From positions 1-6,678 of the forward strand of contig DKMV01000297.1 in NCBI GenBank assembly GCA_002469605.1: a DNA stretch of 6,678 nt, given 5' to 3'. Origin of the DNA: Leclercia sp. UBA7405. Its GTDB lineage: Bacteria > Pseudomonadota > Gammaproteobacteria > Enterobacterales > Enterobacteriaceae. The position numbers and the translations under genes were made by a program. The notes beneath the pieces were generated by a model that was not told the origin of the DNA, made no database searches, and saw only the letters and a program-made list of their open reading frames with translations. Shown here piece by piece: positions 5,230 through 6,678 of the stretch (positions within the stretch are counted from its first letter, which is position 1; every line of letters begins with the position of its first letter).

Positions 5230-6423
5230 TTACTTTTCCGCCAGCGCTTGCGCGCAGGCCCAGCCGCTGGCCCATGCCCACTGGAAGTTATAGCCCCCCA
5301 GCCAGCCGGTCACGTCCATCACTTCGCCGATAAAATAGAGCCCCGGCACCTTGCGGGCCTCCATCGTGCGCGAGGAGAGCTCATGGGTATCCACGCCGCC
5401 GAGGGTCACCTCCGCGGTGCGATAGCCTTCGGTGCCGTTAGGCTGTACGCGCCAGGCGGTGAGCGTCTCGATCAGGGCCTGCTGGTCGCGGCTGTTAAGC
5501 TGTTTTAGCGTCACGTCCGGGATCTGCCCGAGCAGGATCAGGCACTCCACCAGCCGTTTTGGCAGCTGCATAGCGAGGGTGTTTTTCAGGCTCTGGTTAG
5601 GATGCGCCTCGCGCTGCTCGTTGAGGAAGGCCTCCGGATCGCAGTCGGGCAGTAAATTCACCGTCACGAACTCGCCGGGCTGCCAGTAGCTGGAGATTTG
5701 CAGCACCGCCGGACCGGAGAGGCCGCGATGGGTAAAGAGCAGATTTTCGCGGAACAGGGTGCCGTCCTCGGCGGCGATCGTCGACGGCACCGAGACGCCG
5801 GAAAGGGTTTGTAACTGCTCAAGCAAAGGCTTGTGCAGGGTAAAGGGCACCAGGCCCGCGCGGGTCGGCAGCACCTTCAGGCCAAACTGCTCGGCAATCT
5901 TATAGCCAAAGGGGGTTGCCCCCAGCCCCGGCATCGACAGGCCGCCGCTGGCGATCACCAGGCTTTCGGCGCTCACCGTCTCGCCGTTCAGCTGCAGGGT
6001 ATAGCCGGTTTCATCCCGGGTGACTTCCAGCACTTCAGTGCGTAAACGCAGAGTAACGCTGCCTTTCTCGCACTCACTGAGCAATAAATCAACAATTTGC
6101 TGGGCAGAATCATCGCAGAAAAGCTGGCCGAGGGTTTTCTCATGCCAGGCAATATTGTGTTTACCTACAAGGTCGATAAAGTCCCACTGGGTGTAGCGCG
6201 CCAGGGCAGACTTACAAAAATGGCGGTTCTGGCTCAGATACGCGGCAGGCTCGACATAAAGGTTAGTAAAATTGCAGCGTCCGCCCCCGGACATCAGGAT
6301 TTTACGTCCTGGTTTTTTGCCATTATCCAGCAGCAATATGCGGCGCCCCGCCTGTCCGGCCATTGCCGCACAGAACATTCCCGCCGCACCGGCACCAATA
6401 ATGATGGCATCAAACCTTTCCAC
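5230..6423 (-). CDS. yhiN: FAD/NAD(P)-dependent oxidoreductase YhiN (HI0933/BaiN family)
   Basis: A 397-residue cytosolic flavoprotein, close in length and sequence to E. coli YhiN (about 400 aa). The FAD-binding Rossmann motif GAGAAG is at residues 10-15, ending with the ribose-binding acid D33. It is followed by the family signature GRKILMSGGGRCNFTN (39-54). The middle part is the inserted domain of this family. The C-terminus holds VTLGGV and then GLYFIGEVMDVTGWLGGYN, the second FAD-contact region. Enzymes of this family in gut clostridia (BaiN) reduce bile-acid intermediates, but the reaction of the enterobacterial protein is unknown. The start is GTG at 6423-6421, supported by GAGGA seven bases upstream and by agreement with the E. 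coli N-terminus (MERFDAIIIGAG). It diverges from pitA as in E. coli and ends in its own terminator. Confidence 0.94.
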   Translation of the reverse strand: MERFDAIIIGAGAAGMFCAAMAGQAGRRILLLDNGKKPGRKILMSGGGRCNFTNLYVEPAAYLSQNRHFCKSALARYTQWDFIDLVGKHNIAWHEKTLGQLFCDDSAQQIVDLLLSECEKGSVTLRLRTEVLEVTRDETGYTLQLNGETVSAESLVIASGGLSMPGLGATPFGYKIAEQFGLKVLPTRAGLVPFTLHKPLLEQLQTLSGVSVPSTIAAEDGTLFRENLLFTHRGLSGPAVLQISSYWQPGEFVTVNLLPDCDPEAFLNEQREAHPNQSLKNTLAMQLPKRLVECLILLGQIPDVTLKQLNSRDQQALIETLTAWRVQPNGTEGYRTAEVTLGGVDTHELSSRTMEARKVPGLYFIGEVMDVTGWLGGYNFQWAWASGWACAQALAEK

Positions 6424-6653
6424 GTCTTAATCCTCTTGTTTTGCAGGGCGCGAATTGTAAAGTTTCGTCGGTGGCCCTACCAGCGCAAATATGCTGATTT
6501 ATATTTATTTAATTGAAATGTAATAAATAATTGTTTTGTTGCTACGCTTTATTCAGTCAGGAAATCAAAAAAAGTCTATATTTCGCTTTGCCCGCTGCGC
6601 ATTTGTCCTGGATAATGCGCCGCGTTCATGTCCCCAAGATGGCGTAACATCCT
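6424..6653. promoter_or_regulatory. Divergent yhiN-pitA intergenic region
   Basis: These 230 bases lie between the divergent starts of yhiN and pitA and hold no gene. Bases 6490-6540 are very AT-rich, in contrast to the GC-rich surroundings, and probably contain the promoters. A TATATT hexamer at 6577-6582 matches the -10 consensus in five of six positions for pitA, though no good -35 box accompanies it. TGCTACGCT at 6540-6548 resembles an extended -10 element. No convincing yhiN promoter could be picked out. The pitA leader contains a hairpin, listed separately. Confidence 0.5.
6597..6620 (+). promoter_or_regulatory. Hairpin in the pitA leader
   Basis: GCGCATT (6597-6603) pairs perfectly with AATGCGC (6614-6620), and inside it TCC (6606-6608) can pair with GGA (6610-6612). 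It lies 33 bases before the pitA start. No T run follows, so it is not a simple terminator; it could affect translation or be incidental. Confidence 0.4.
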
Positions 6654-6678
6654 ATGCTACATTTGTTTGCTGGCCTGG
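6654..6678 (+). CDS. pitA: Low-affinity phosphate/metal-phosphate transporter PitA, first codons (partial)
   Basis: Only eight codons are inside the window. They read MLHLFAGL, the N-terminus of E. coli PitA as I remember it, and the position divergent from yhiN is where pitA lies in E. coli. PitA is an inner-membrane proton symporter of about 499 residues that imports neutral metal-phosphate complexes. The start codon has no good Shine-Dalgarno. A two-codon ORF (ATG GCG TAA, 6639-6647) ends six bases upstream in the same frame. Identification rests on a very short match plus gene order. Confidence 0.85.

Overview
The window looks like chromosomal DNA from a member of the Enterobacteriaceae close to Enterobacter, Klebsiella or Leclercia. 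Four genes are near-identical in kind and order to E. coli chromosome landmarks: the 3' end of yhhT, acpT, yhiN and the first codons of pitA. The species cannot be fixed by eye. The inserted genes (phenolic acid decarboxylase, LysR regulator, SDR, HAD-IB phosphatase, TerC) are typical of the Enterobacter/Klebsiella side of the family. No plasmid, phage, insertion sequence, CRISPR or RNA-gene signature is visible.

Layout. Bases 2-196 hold the C-terminal 64 codons of YhhT, an AI-2E family membrane protein. Bases 200-349 hold a relic: the last 49 codons of a FabF-like beta-ketoacyl-ACP synthase, with no 5' part. It stops three bases before acpT (353-934), a phosphopantetheinyl transferase that loads carrier proteins. 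acpT converges on padC (1443-931, minus), and their stop codons share one TTAA. padC and a LysR-type regulator (1543-2409, plus) diverge from a 99-bp AT-rich intergenic region with inverted repeats. A short-chain dehydrogenase (2458-3252) follows the regulator on the same strand. After a long hairpin (3262-3308) comes a HAD-IB phosphatase (3338-4000). A bidirectional terminator (4024-4051) separates it from a TerC-family membrane protein (5083-4055, minus). A second terminator (5173-5195) separates terC from yhiN (6423-5230, minus). yhiN diverges from pitA, of which only eight codons are in the window (from 6654).

How the genes fit together. padC and the LysR gene form a plausible self-contained module for detoxifying hydroxycinnamic acids. 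acpT with the synthase relic records the loss of a fatty-acid or polyene-like biosynthetic cluster that AcpT probably once served. The SDR, HAD and TerC genes have recognisable folds and catalytic motifs, but the sequence does not reveal their substrates.

The stretch between acpT and pitA appears to be a variable chromosomal slot: in E. coli K-12 the same flanks enclose nik, rhsB and other genes. I did not find an undescribed multi-gene system here. The best leads are the biosynthetic-cluster scar at acpT, the solitary TerC with an unexplained leader, the pad/LysR operator region, and the structured leaders before the HAD gene and pitA.
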